DNA of 64,000 nucleotides from UBA2093 sp044340485 (GTDB lineage Bacteria; Actinomycetota; Acidimicrobiia; Acidimicrobiales; Ilumatobacteraceae): positions 1 through 64,000 of the forward strand of contig JBIITN010000006.1 of the NCBI GenBank assembly GCA_044340485.1, written 5' to 3'. Below, piece by piece: positions 13,344 to 21,839 of this stretch. Below the pieces are notes generated by a model that saw only the letters and a list, made by a program, of their open reading frames with translations, did not search any database and was not told the DNA's origin. Numbering within the stretch: position 1 is the first letter of the stretch; each line of letters opens with the position of its first letter. The position numbers and the translations under genes are program-made.

Positions 13344-14540
13344 ATGGGTACCACCCAAATTTCTCCGCCTTCGGTGGAACAAATCCGCGACATGCTCAAA
13401 GCAGTCATAGACCCCGAATTAGGGGACAATGTTGTCGACCTCGGCATGGTGGGCGACATCAACGTTGTGGATGGCACGGTGAGCATCGGGTTCAAACTCA
13501 CCATTCGTGGATGCCCATTACGTTCGCAAATCAAAAATGACATCGAATCACGACTTCTTGTACATCCTGCGGTCAATAAGGTCACAATCGACTGGGGCGA
13601 GATGACCGCCGACGAGCGAACAGCCGTGATGACAAGGGCTCGTTGGAACGCACGTGAAAACGCATCTGACACGGCCGTACCACCATTTACCCGTGTCATC
13701 GCGGTGGCAAGTGGCAAAGGTGGTGTGGGCAAGAGCTCTGTCACCGTCAATCTTGCTGCCGCCATTGCGTCTGCGGGCAAAGTTGTGGGCGTTCTTGACG
13801 CTGATATCTGGGGGTTTTCTATCCCCCGCATGTTGGGGATTCCCGATCGTCTCGAGGCTCACGCTGTTGAAGGGCGCGAGAAGCCGATGATTATTCCTAA
13901 TGAACGCAAAGTGGGCGACGGCCTTCTTCGTGTGGTGTCCACGGGCATGTTGGTAGAAGACGAAGGCACCGCTCTCATGTGGCGCGGTCTGATGTTGACC
14001 AAGGCAGTGGAACAGTTCCTAAACGATGTCGATTGGGGCAACATCGAGTATCTCTTTATCGACATGCCGCCAGGCACAGGAGATGTGCAAATGGGTCTTG
14101 CACGTATGTTGCCACGTACCGATCTCCTGATCGTCACGACTCCTGCGGTGTCGGCACAAAAAGTTGCCATCCGTGCAGCAGACATGGCGCGACGCAGTTT
14201 CCTGCGCGTAGCAGGCGTCATCGAAAACATGAGTTCGTTCACCTGTGATCATGGTTCTTCATACAACTTGTTTGGTACTGGTGGCGGTCAAGCGCTAGCT
14301 GATGAGATCGGTGTTTCACTTCTCGGACAAGTGCCCATTGAAACCACAGTTGCTGCTGGAAGTGACGCAGGAGAACCTGTTGTGCTACACGGAACAGGTA
14401 TCGCAGCACAAGTGTTTTCTGACATTGCTCGTCAGATCATTGACGCAACTCCGTCCGCGCCAGAGATGGCCGAATGTTCTGCGCGTTCAGAAGATGTTGC
14501 GGTGGTTACTCTTCGACGAAGCCAGGATCGCCCGGCATAA
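13344..14540 (+). CDS. Mrp/NBP35-family Fe-S cluster carrier ATPase (ApbC-like)
   Basis: A 398-residue P-loop ATPase that scaffolds or transfers Fe-S clusters. An N-terminal MIP18/DUF59 domain (about 10-85, with VIDPELGDNVVDLGMV) is fused to an Mrp ATPase with a deviant Walker A, SGKGGVGKSS, at 123-132. The C-terminal bridging region reads SSFTCDHGSSYNLFG: one cysteine, but not the CxxC used by canonical ApbC to hold the shared cluster, so binding may differ. The ATG at 13344 fits the leaderless promoter; an upstream in-frame start would lie inside it. Divergent from the A-type carrier gene. Its 3' end overlaps the convergent NUDIX gene by 35 nt. Confidence 0.92.
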   Translation: MGTTQISPPSVEQIRDMLKAVIDPELGDNVVDLGMVGDINVVDGTVSIGFKLTIRGCPLRSQIKNDIESRLLVHPAVNKVTIDWGEMTADERTAVMTRARWNARENASDTAVPPFTRVIAVASGKGGVGKSSVTVNLAAAIASAGKVVGVLDADIWGFSIPRMLGIPDRLEAHAVEGREKPMIIPNERKVGDGLLRVVSTGMLVEDEGTALMWRGLMLTKAVEQFLNDVDWGNIEYLFIDMPPGTGDVQMGLARMLPRTDLLIVTTPAVSAQKVAIRAADMARRSFLRVAGVIENMSSFTCDHGSSYNLFGTGGGQALADEIGVSLLGQVPIETTVAAGSDAGEPVVLHGTGIAAQVFSDIARQIIDATPSAPEMAECSARSEDVAVVTLRRSQDRPA

Positions 14541-15369
14541 GAATCGCTACAACGCGACCTTCGTCGTCAATTTTTATTTGCGGTTGAATGCGCGGTGGTA
14601 CTCCCACCGTGCGTGCCGCAGCCAAAATTTCATCAGATCGCGAGTGCGGTAGGAGAAACTCCAGATTTGAAATTGTTGGAGGCAACATTGCTAACTCACC
14701 ACGTTGATGACGTTCGATTGCTTCGTGTGGTTTTACCCACAAACTGTCGATTGTTTCGGAATCATCGTGCAATGGGTCTTGTCCAACTGGAGCACGTGCC
14801 ACAAAAAATCGAGTGTCAAAACGGCGACGCTCACCAATTGGTGTCACCCAGTGACTGACGTAGTGAATGGAGTCGGTGATGAGGTGCAAATTCTCACGGT
14901 GACACAATTCAATAAGACTCATTTCACCGTCGTGAATCCGATGACGAGCTTCGGAAAAAAACTTGGCGGTATACGGATCATCAAATTTGATCAATTCACC
15001 GGTTGGTGCATGGCGCGCAAGTAGTACGCCAGCTTCTTCAAAACATTCTCGAATTGCAGCCACCCAGTACGCAAGACCGCCACTTGGGATCTGCAATAAG
15101 CCACTGGCTTCTTCATCGGTAAGACCGTCGCAGAGATCGCATAATTCGTCATGACCGTCGATGTCATCGACACGACCTCCAGGAAACACGTACATGCCGC
15201 TGGCAAACGCGGCATTCAGTGTGCGCTGCAGCATGAAAACGTCAATACCCGACTGTTGTTCGTCGTCGGCATCGCGCACTAGAAGGACAGTCGCAGCAGG
15301 TCGAACTGGCACAGTCGCAGGATCAAACGGCTCGTTTGCTTTTGGATGTGATGCGCGTGATTCAGACAT
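14506..15369 (-). CDS. NUDIX hydrolase (NUDT19-like)
   Basis: A 287-residue NUDIX protein with a split Nudix box: PGGRVDD near 70 is separated by an insertion from AIRECFEEAGVLL, as in the long NUDT7/NUDT19 group. Characterised relatives hydrolyse CoA or acyl-CoA diphosphates, so a CoA-related substrate is plausible but unproven. The catalytic REx2EE residues are intact. The ATG at 15369 overlaps the FxsA stop by 1 nt (TGATG), indicating coupling. The C-terminus is convergent with mrp and overlaps it by 35 nt. Confidence 0.85.
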   Translation of the reverse strand: MSESRASHPKANEPFDPATVPVRPAATVLLVRDADDEQQSGIDVFMLQRTLNAAFASGMYVFPGGRVDDIDGHDELCDLCDGLTDEEASGLLQIPSGGLAYWVAAIRECFEEAGVLLARHAPTGELIKFDDPYTAKFFSEARHRIHDGEMSLIELCHRENLHLITDSIHYVSHWVTPIGERRRFDTRFFVARAPVGQDPLHDDSETIDSLWVKPHEAIERHQRGELAMLPPTISNLEFLLPHSRSDEILAAARTVGVPPRIQPQIKIDDEGRVVAILMPGDPGFVEE

Positions 15370-15851
15370 CAACGCCCCAATCTATTGTCGTCGTCTGTGT
15401 CGTCATGACTGCGTGGTTCAGTTCCGGGAGGGCGTAACTCCCCCGTGGTGTCGACAATAGGTCCGGAATAGGTGGCCGTTATTACCGTGGTGCGCGCAGA
15501 TGATCGACGCAATACCAGCGAGACAATGATTCTGCGAACCGGTGGTAGTAGCAACAACAAACCCAGTACATCGCCAATAAAACCTGGGATAAACAACAAG
15601 ACACCGGCAACGAGTACGCAGACCCCATGCACCATTTCCCGTGATGGCACTTCACCTTTACGGCTTGTCTCCATAAATGATCGAAAGACCCGAAAGCCTT
15701 CACGTTTTGCGAGCCACGTTCCCGCCACGCTGACCCCAATTAACGCGGTGATGGTCCACAACACGCCAATCTGAGAACCGATCCGAATAAGTACGTATAA
15801 CTCAAGGATCGGCGCAACAACAAATAGCAACAGAGCAATGAGCAGTCCCAC
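15369..15851 (-). CDS. FxsA family membrane protein
   Basis: A 160-residue inner-membrane protein. The N-terminal half has FxsA hallmarks: a first membrane segment leading to PILELYVLIRIGSQIG, then LIGVSVAGTWLAKREG and, after a short loop, LLFIPGFIGDVLGLLLLLPPVR. Three to four membrane segments are predicted, followed by a hydrophilic Asp-rich C-terminus. In E. coli, FxsA overproduction alleviates F-plasmid exclusion of phage T7; its housekeeping role is unknown. It starts with GTG 2 nt after the NfeD stop and overlaps the NUDIX gene by 1 nt, so all three are probably one operon. Confidence 0.88.
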   Translation of the reverse strand: MGLLIALLLFVVAPILELYVLIRIGSQIGVLWTITALIGVSVAGTWLAKREGFRVFRSFMETSRKGEVPSREMVHGVCVLVAGVLLFIPGFIGDVLGLLLLLPPVRRIIVSLVLRRSSARTTVITATYSGPIVDTTGELRPPGTEPRSHDDTDDDNRLGR

Positions 15852-15853
15852 GG

Positions 15854-17290
15854 TTATGACTTCTTTCGAGCCTCACGGTAGTCGCGTGCTCCACCTTCGA
15901 GTGGTTCCACTTCCAATGTGATTCCATCAATTGCAACAACGCGCATGGGTTGACGATCATCAAGAGGTGTCGCGCGATTGACGCGTGCGTGCCAACGTGC
16001 TCCGTTGATGTCAACTGTTCCCTCTGGCGCAATGGGTCCGACGGCTACACCTTCAGTCCCGATCAAATTGTCACGACCAATTGTGGGAGTCGCAAAACGT
16101 GTGCGGGTCATTGACGGCATGCCAACGACATACGTCAGAGCGATACCAATAATTCCTACAGACAATGTGATCCACGACGGTCTCAGCGTTAAACCATCAG
16201 TGGATTGAAACAAGGTGAATGATGAAATCACATATAGGGCCATGCCAAGGCCTGTCCAAAAACGAGGAACACCCACCTGTACATCAACTGCAAAAGCAAG
16301 AAACGCAAGCAAAAACAAGGCGAGTGCAAATCCGGAAATAGGCAGTGCGCCCAAACCAAAACTGCCAAGAATTAATGCGATGGCGCCAACAAGACCGGCC
16401 ACACCGATTCCAGCAGTGAAAAATTCAAAGATGATCAATGCAACCCCAGCGCTCATCAACAAATACGTTGATGCTGGACTTGCCACGGTGTGCATCAAAC
16501 GTGGCATCAAACCGAGTTTGAAAAAGCGAACAGTTGTTGCTTCGCGAGTGATCTGACCCGAATCATCAAGAGTGTCGACCACGGTATCGAGAACTACTCC
16601 ACGCACTGCCAGGCCATCAAGGGCGTACAACATGTTGCGAAGAACCGGAACACCTCGGTCGTCATTACTAAATCGCAACACGCCTTGTTCACGCGCTTCA
16701 AGAAATCCAAGAGTTCCAGACGTGAGAGTTGAATCGGCATCGCCAAATGTGATTCGTTCCCCATCGACTTGCAATGGCAAACCAATACGGCCAACACGCG
16801 CACCCGGCGCCATTGCTGTCACATCAGCGACAGCAAGAAGTTGTGCTGGTTGTCCGTATGCACGCGAACCACTTGGGCCAACCCAGATCGCAACTGGAAC
16901 TTTCGAGTTCTTTACATCACGCAACAAATCTTCCATTTGTGATCGCTCTAAGACACTGCCCCGTGAGTTCAGCTGCAGAATCACTGCCTGCGATCCGTCC
17001 TTTTCAGCGCGCTCAAGCGAAGAGGAAATGAAGTCCGCGTTTATTTCATCAAGTAGTCCGCTCACTTCAATAACGTCAACCGGTGCTAAGTCGGCGTTTG
17101 ACGTTGTGACAGGTACGTCACCAGAGGTGGCTTCAAGAGGAGCTGTATCGGACGGCTCATCGGTAGCGTTCACCATTGATGCTTGTGCGATTTGCCCCGA
17201 CACCATTGCTGCTGCAGGAGCACACAGCATGAGTCCGAGAGCGAACCACACGCGCACTTTCGACATCGGTTTCCGTGCTCGTAGGTTCAC
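15854..17290 (-). CDS. NfeD/ClpP-class membrane protein, probable inactive protease
   Basis: A 478-residue NfeD-family protein: an N-terminal signal or membrane segment (about 12-35), a ClpP-like extracytoplasmic domain (about 70-285), four to five membrane segments (about 290-400) and a C-terminal OB-fold NfeD domain (about 405-470, with GTEGVAVGPIAPEGTV). Active relatives carry the nucleophile Ser in a G-x-R-A-A-S-A-G motif. Here the aligned stretch is GSRAYGQ (141-147) with Gly146 at the serine position, so proteolysis is doubtful. The GTG at 17290 is preceded by AAGGAG at 5-6 nt, which excludes the longer TTG start at 17350 that would overlap the divergent BagA-like gene. Confidence 0.85.
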   Translation of the reverse strand: MNLRARKPMSKVRVWFALGLMLCAPAAAMVSGQIAQASMVNATDEPSDTAPLEATSGDVPVTTSNADLAPVDVIEVSGLLDEINADFISSSLERAEKDGSQAVILQLNSRGSVLERSQMEDLLRDVKNSKVPVAIWVGPSGSRAYGQPAQLLAVADVTAMAPGARVGRIGLPLQVDGERITFGDADSTLTSGTLGFLEAREQGVLRFSNDDRGVPVLRNMLYALDGLAVRGVVLDTVVDTLDDSGQITREATTVRFFKLGLMPRLMHTVASPASTYLLMSAGVALIIFEFFTAGIGVAGLVGAIALILGSFGLGALPISGFALALFLLAFLAFAVDVQVGVPRFWTGLGMALYVISSFTLFQSTDGLTLRPSWITLSVGIIGIALTYVVGMPSMTRTRFATPTIGRDNLIGTEGVAVGPIAPEGTVDINGARWHARVNRATPLDDRQPMRVVAIDGITLEVEPLEGGARDYREARKKS

Positions 17291-17323
17291 ATCTTCTCCT
17301 TTGCGCCAAAGTGCGGTAGCGCC

Positions 17324-18196
17324 ATGACCGTTGATCAGTTTCTCACTCAATCTCGAGTTCTCATTGTGGCGGGAAAAGGTGGCGTCGGGAAATCAACCAC
17401 ATCCGTGGCCCTTGCACAGCTTGCTCATAACCATCGTGTTTCGGTTGCCCACATTGAATTGGACGGCAAATCGTTGCCACATGGCCTTGACCCCGCTGTG
17501 ACCCAGTTCTCACTCACCCCTGGTGACGCGTTACGCGAATACCTCGCCACGCACGGATTGGCCCGAGTCGGTCAACGACTTGAGAGCACCGGAATTTTGG
17601 ACTTGGTCGCATCCACTGCGCCTGGAATCGACGACCTCCTTGTGCTCGGAAAAATCAAACAGATGGAACAAACGCCGGAACACGATCTGATTGTTGTGGA
17701 TGGACCAGCCGCCGGACAGGCCATCGGATTGTTGCGTGCCGCAGCAACAATGCAATCAACGGTGTCATCTGGTCCGATCAGCCAGCAAGCACAAGAAGTG
17801 CGCAACATGGTGAGTGATCCGTCTCGCTGTCGAGTGATTCTTGTAACAACTCCAGCACATACCCCCGTTGTCGAACTTCTTGAAACACGTCAACAACTCA
17901 TCGACGAAGTAGGTGTAGCGCTTGGACCAATCATTGTGAACGGGGTTGATCGTGTTCCACTTGGGTCACCACCACCGTCACGAACGGACTTGCGCGATGA
18001 CGATGATGCGTACACAGATCTTGTTACTGCGTGGGAATACCGACAACAGCGCCAACAAGCGCAGTTAGAAGCAATTGAACTTCTACGTTCAAAAACTGAC
18101 CAACAGATAGTCCTCGTACCGCGGTATTTGTTCGATACAACGATTGTTGAAAATGTGGTACGAGATTTGTCGCACGAGTTGGAAGCAACGCAATGA
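17324..18196 (+). CDS. ArsA/GET3-family ATPase, first of a tandem pair (BagA-like)
   Basis: A 290-residue deviant P-loop ATPase with GKGGVGKST at 17-25, including the signature lysine K18 that reaches across the dimer interface. HIELDGKSLPHGL and the switch region VVDGPAAGQ follow. Mycobacteria encode two adjacent ArsA-like proteins, Rv3679 and Rv3680 (BagAB), which form a heterodimer linked to tolerance of stress; the arrangement here is the same. No arsenic genes are nearby, so arsenite transport is unlikely. It overlaps the second gene by 4 nt (ATGA) and is divergent from NfeD. Confidence 0.85.
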   Translation: MTVDQFLTQSRVLIVAGKGGVGKSTTSVALAQLAHNHRVSVAHIELDGKSLPHGLDPAVTQFSLTPGDALREYLATHGLARVGQRLESTGILDLVASTAPGIDDLLVLGKIKQMEQTPEHDLIVVDGPAAGQAIGLLRAAATMQSTVSSGPISQQAQEVRNMVSDPSRCRVILVTTPAHTPVVELLETRQQLIDEVGVALGPIIVNGVDRVPLGSPPPSRTDLRDDDDAYTDLVTAWEYRQQRQQAQLEAIELLRSKTDQQIVLVPRYLFDTTIVENVVRDLSHELEATQ

Positions 18197-19302
18197 ATAC
18201 CCACGTGCATTCTCTCAATAACGAGTTGCTAGAAAAATGTCGTAACGCCAAAATAATTGTGTGTTGTGGAACTGGTGGTGTAGGAAAAACTTCTGTTGCT
18301 GCTGCACTCGCAATGATCTGTGCACGCGAAGGTCGAAAAGCAGTGGTTGTCACCATCGATCCAGCGCGACGACTTGTCGATGCGATTGGTCTTACCGATC
18401 ACGTTGGTAATGAGCCAGCACGCGTTCATCTTGATGCACCGGGTGAAATGTGGGTCACGATGCTGCACGTGCGAGAGACCTTTGATGGATTGATTCGAGA
18501 GGTAGCGCCCACTCCTCAGCGTGCAGATGAGGTCATTAATAATTCGTTTTACGCAAATATCGCTGAATCAATTTCCGGTACCCGCGACTACATGGCAGCA
18601 GCACGTCTGTATTCACTTCATTACGACGACCGCTTTGACGTGGTCATCGTCGATACGCCACCAACACGCAACGCGCTTGATTTTCTCGATGCCCCAGAGC
18701 GACTCGCACGTTTCCTCAACCACCCGATCGTTCGTTTCTTATCAACACCAGCACGTGGTGGTTTCAAAGTGGTGAGTTTGGCGTTGACGCCCGTTGTAAA
18801 AATCATCGGACGAGTGGTGGGTTCTGATGCCTTAGAGAGTGCAATTTCATTCCTTCGTGCATTCGACGGCATGCAAGACGTGTTACGTGATAGGGCATTA
18901 GAAGTTGCCGAACTGTTGCGAGCAGATCACACAGCCTTTGCTGTGGTTGCAGCACCACAAAAAGAAGCGCTCGACGAAGCGCGCTACTTCATGTCAGAAC
19001 TTTCCCGACTTTCTCTGCCACTGAGGATTCTCATTGCAAATCGCATGCCACCGCGATTCGGATCTATCACTGCAGATGATGCCTCCATAAAATCTCGCGA
19101 TAGTGGTCCGCTGTCAGATGCATATGCAAACTTGGCTGTTCTCACCCGTGAAGCCGACATCGCAGACGCGGTCATACAGACGTTTGTGAGCCCGTACGAG
19201 GCAGACGTTGTTGTGTCGCATGCCTATGAGCGCGCAGACGATATCCACGACATGGCTGGCATTACGCAGTTGGCCAACGACCTCACCGGTTCATCCAACT
19301 AG
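18193..19302 (+). CDS. ArsA/GET3-family ATPase, second of a tandem pair (BagB-like)
   Basis: A 369-residue partner of the preceding ATPase, translationally coupled through ATGA. The P-loop is GTGGVGKTS at 26-34: the cross-dimer signature lysine is replaced by Thr27, while the ordinary Walker lysine (K32) stays. The DPARRLVDAIG and VIVDTPPTR segments fit ArsA switch regions. The asymmetric loss of the signature lysine suggests that the two proteins work as a heterodimer with one complete active site. Length is greater than the first copy, as in the mycobacterial pair. Confidence 0.87.
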   Translation: MNTHVHSLNNELLEKCRNAKIIVCCGTGGVGKTSVAAALAMICAREGRKAVVVTIDPARRLVDAIGLTDHVGNEPARVHLDAPGEMWVTMLHVRETFDGLIREVAPTPQRADEVINNSFYANIAESISGTRDYMAAARLYSLHYDDRFDVVIVDTPPTRNALDFLDAPERLARFLNHPIVRFLSTPARGGFKVVSLALTPVVKIIGRVVGSDALESAISFLRAFDGMQDVLRDRALEVAELLRADHTAFAVVAAPQKEALDEARYFMSELSRLSLPLRILIANRMPPRFGSITADDASIKSRDSGPLSDAYANLAVLTREADIADAVIQTFVSPYEADVVVSHAYERADDIHDMAGITQLANDLTGSSN

Positions 19303-19305
19303 GAT

Positions 19306-19788
19306 GTGATTGTGCATATTTTGGTTGCCACTGACGCCCAATGGGTTCTTGATGATGTCATGGCGGCGTTGAGTTCGCCTTCGACCACATTTACTGTTGT
19401 CACTAATGGCCGCGAAGTAGGAAAAGCTGTTAAGGAACGCACACCCGACCTTGCCATCCTCGACCTGCAAGTAGGAACCATGGGTGGCATGGCAATCACC
19501 ATGGATCTTCGTCTCGACCACAGCAGCGGAGCAATGCCCCACGTGCCAGTTCTTATGTTGCTTGATCGCAAAGCAGACATTCACTTAGCGCGACGCAGCG
19601 GTGCAAATGGTTGGCTCATCAAGCCTCTCAGTGCATTGAAGTTACGTAAGGCCGCGCAAGAAATTGCTAGTGGTGGATGTTTTGCAGAAGGCCTCGACCA
19701 GCCTGGTGTAAGCGATACAACAGTTGATGCATCCGAAGATTCAGTGCCCACTGACGATTCTGCGAACGCAGATAGCCTGACGCCCTAG
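19306..19788 (+). CDS. Single-domain response regulator (CheY-like receiver)
   Basis: A 160-residue protein: a receiver domain (about 3-118) and a low-complexity acidic tail. The phospho-acceptor is Asp53 (AILDLQVG) and the conserved lysine is Lys106 (LIKPLSA). The N-terminal acidic pocket has one Asp (Asp10) and the switch Thr/Ser position is Leu86, so signalling may be altered. There is no output domain and no nearby kinase. It starts at a GTG (19306 or 19312), 4 nt after the second ATPase, so it is probably the last gene of that operon. Confidence 0.8.
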   Translation: MIVHILVATDAQWVLDDVMAALSSPSTTFTVVTNGREVGKAVKERTPDLAILDLQVGTMGGMAITMDLRLDHSSGAMPHVPVLMLLDRKADIHLARRSGANGWLIKPLSALKLRKAAQEIASGGCFAEGLDQPGVSDTTVDASEDSVPTDDSANADSLTP

Positions 19789-19806
19789 TCCGACAAGGAC
19801 AACCAC

Positions 19807-19880
19807 CGGGGTGTGGCGCAGCTTGGTAGCGCGCGTCGTTCGGGACGACGAGGCCGCAGGTTCAAATCCTGTCACCCCGA
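19807..19880 (+). tRNA. tRNA-Pro (CGG)
   Basis: A 74-nt cloverleaf. Acceptor CGGGGTG pairs with CACCCCG. Anticodon stem CGTCG/CGACG encloses the loop TTCGGGA (anticodon CGG), and the T arm contains GGTTCAAATCC. The discriminator is A and no CCA is encoded. Confidence 0.95.
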
Positions 19881-19933
19881 CTCCACTAATCCTTATCGCG
19901 CACATTTGTGATGCCGCATTCAAAAGTGAGTGT

Positions 19934-20956
19934 CTATCGCACCAACAGTTCGGCGATTTGTACTGCATTTAACGCAGCACCCTTACGCAAATTGTCGTTC
20001 GACAAAAACAACGCAAGACCACGATTGTTATCAACTGACGAATCTTGCCGGATGCGACCCACATAACTTGGGTCTTTACCAGCAGCTTGCAGTGGTGTTG
20101 GAATGTCGGACAACTCGACACCAGGCGCACGGGCGAGTAACTCTGTTGCGCGCGCAGCGGTGATCGCACGCTCGAACTCAAGATTGAGAGACAGCGAGTG
20201 ACCAGTGAATACTGGAACACGTACACAGGTGCCAGACACGCGTAGACCCGGAATGTTCAAGATCTTGCGTGATTCATTACGCAGTTTTTTTTCCTCATCC
20301 GTCTCGCCTTCACCATCATCAACAAGAGAACCAGCAAATGGCAACACGTTGAATGCGATTGGACGGGCAAACTTTTGTGGTTCAGGCATCTGGACTGCCT
20401 GTCCATCAAATGTGAGTTGCGCTGCAGTAGCCGCAACCGCTTGCACTTGCATAGACAATTCATCAACACCAACAAGACCAGCGCCGCTCACCGCTTGGTA
20501 CGTGGCTGCGATCATTCGCACAAGCCCAGCTTCGTCGTGCAACGGCTTCAACACGGGCATCGCCGCCATTGTGGTGCAGTTTGGATTTGCAATGATTCCC
20601 TTTTTTGCAAGTGCAATTGCTTCTGGGTTGACCTCGCTCACCACTAGTGGAACATCTGGGTCCATACGCCAAGCACTCGAGTTATCGATCACCGTTACAC
20701 CGGCAGCTACAAATTTCGGTGCCAGTGCTTTTGACGATGTCCCACCAGCAGAAAACAGAGCGATGTCGAGACCTGTTAGGTCTGCAACATCAGCGTCTTC
20801 CACGACAATGTCGATGCCTTTCCATGGAAGTGTTTTGCCAGCCGATCGTGCTGACGCAAAAAAACGAATCTCTGTGACAGGGAAACTGCGTTCTGCCAAC
20901 AGTGTTCTCATCACACTGCCGACCTGACCTGTTGCTCCAACTACTCCTACGCGCAT
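19934..20956 (-). CDS. asd: Aspartate-semialdehyde dehydrogenase
   Basis: Reduces aspartyl phosphate to aspartate semialdehyde with NADPH, the branch point for lysine/diaminopimelate, threonine and methionine. The 340 residues are the normal length. The NADP motif GATGQVGS is at 7-14, the catalytic cysteine is C127 in NPNCTTM, and HSLSLNLEFE carries the catalytic His. The aspartate kinase gene is on the same strand, but unlike the usual lysC-asd operon, a methyltransferase gene lies between them. The ATG has TAGCGT 8 nt upstream, so it may have its own promoter. Confidence 0.96.
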   Translation of the reverse strand: MRVGVVGATGQVGSVMRTLLAERSFPVTEIRFFASARSAGKTLPWKGIDIVVEDADVADLTGLDIALFSAGGTSSKALAPKFVAAGVTVIDNSSAWRMDPDVPLVVSEVNPEAIALAKKGIIANPNCTTMAAMPVLKPLHDEAGLVRMIAATYQAVSGAGLVGVDELSMQVQAVAATAAQLTFDGQAVQMPEPQKFARPIAFNVLPFAGSLVDDGEGETDEEKKLRNESRKILNIPGLRVSGTCVRVPVFTGHSLSLNLEFERAITAARATELLARAPGVELSDIPTPLQAAGKDPSYVGRIRQDSSVDNNRGLALFLSNDNLRKGAALNAVQIAELLVR

Positions 20957-20967
20957 GGGACACTACG

Positions 20968-21816
20968 CTAACTGCGTGTAGCCACCAACCACCAATGACT
21001 TTTGTTGGCTTTATCCAATTTGCGCTGTTCGACGGCAATACCGTTGTAAGTCACTGCGGGCACCGAGCGTGACTTATGGTGACGAAGGAGAACGTCTGAC
21101 AGTGGGACGCCGGTGTCTTGCGCAGCCGCAATGACCGCTGCTGGTGACAAACGGTTTGCCTGCCAACCCAAGCGAGTTGACCACCGCCATTTCGCCAATC
21201 GAGCGCGCAAGAACGGCACGCGCCATGTTGCTCGCATGAGTGCTCCGGCAGGCACAAGAAAAATGTCAGCAGCAACCCATGTGCGGTAATTCAACACAAT
21301 GCGGCCACCGGGTTTGGCAATTCGCAACGCTTCCCTGGTGAGAGCGAGAGCATCTTCGTTTTTGCAGTGCTGCAAAGTGATGTACGAAAACACCACATCA
21401 ACTGACTGATCCGCCACGGGTATCGTCCGACCGTCTGCGATATGCACCGTGCGTAAATGCATGACGTCACCGAATTCAGCGACAGTGTCACGACAACGCT
21501 CTAAAAATGCCGCATCGACATCAGTTGCAATCACTGAAACGAAGTTTTTTGTGAAACCAGCGGTCATGCGACCAATACCAGAACCAATTTCCAGCAATGT
21601 TGCGTTGCCCGCCATCTGCAGTAACTGGAAACGACGCATGTACACATCGACTTCCTTGTCGCCTTGTTGCACAAATTGAGCAAGCGTCAGTGCACTCCCA
21701 GTTTCGTTATTAAATACCCAACCAGTTTCCCGAACTACCTCGTCGGCACTTTGAGGACCTTCGGCGCGTTCACCAGCGGTGCGCCAAGGCGTGAGTTGGG
21801 GTCGCCGACGTGTCAT
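20968..21816 (-). CDS. Class I SAM-dependent methyltransferase, substrate unknown
   Basis: A 282-residue Rossmann methyltransferase. The SAM-binding motif I is LLEIGSGIGRMT (about 74-85), motif II ends at ATDVDAAFLERC, and the post-motif FSYITLQHCKNED followed by REALRIAKPGGRIVLNY is typical of the Methyltransf_11 type. The C-terminal 90 residues are specific and not recognised. It is inserted between lysC and asd on the same strand, 11 nt from asd, so it is probably co-transcribed. Nothing in the context identifies its substrate. Confidence 0.82.
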   Translation of the reverse strand: MTRRRPQLTPWRTAGERAEGPQSADEVVRETGWVFNNETGSALTLAQFVQQGDKEVDVYMRRFQLLQMAGNATLLEIGSGIGRMTAGFTKNFVSVIATDVDAAFLERCRDTVAEFGDVMHLRTVHIADGRTIPVADQSVDVVFSYITLQHCKNEDALALTREALRIAKPGGRIVLNYRTWVAADIFLVPAGALMRATWRVPFLRARLAKWRWSTRLGWQANRLSPAAVIAAAQDTGVPLSDVLLRHHKSRSVPAVTYNGIAVEQRKLDKANKSHWWLVATRS

Positions 21817-21839
21817 GTATTCGATATTGGCAGGTACGA

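Noticed and set aside
15369..17350. Longer N-terminus for the NfeD gene from a TTG at 17350
   Set aside because: It would overlap the divergent BagA-like gene, and the GTG at 17290 has a clear AAGGAG site.
17324..19302. Arsenic resistance operon
   Set aside because: There is no arsB, arsR or arsC, and the tandem pair fits the BagAB arrangement better.
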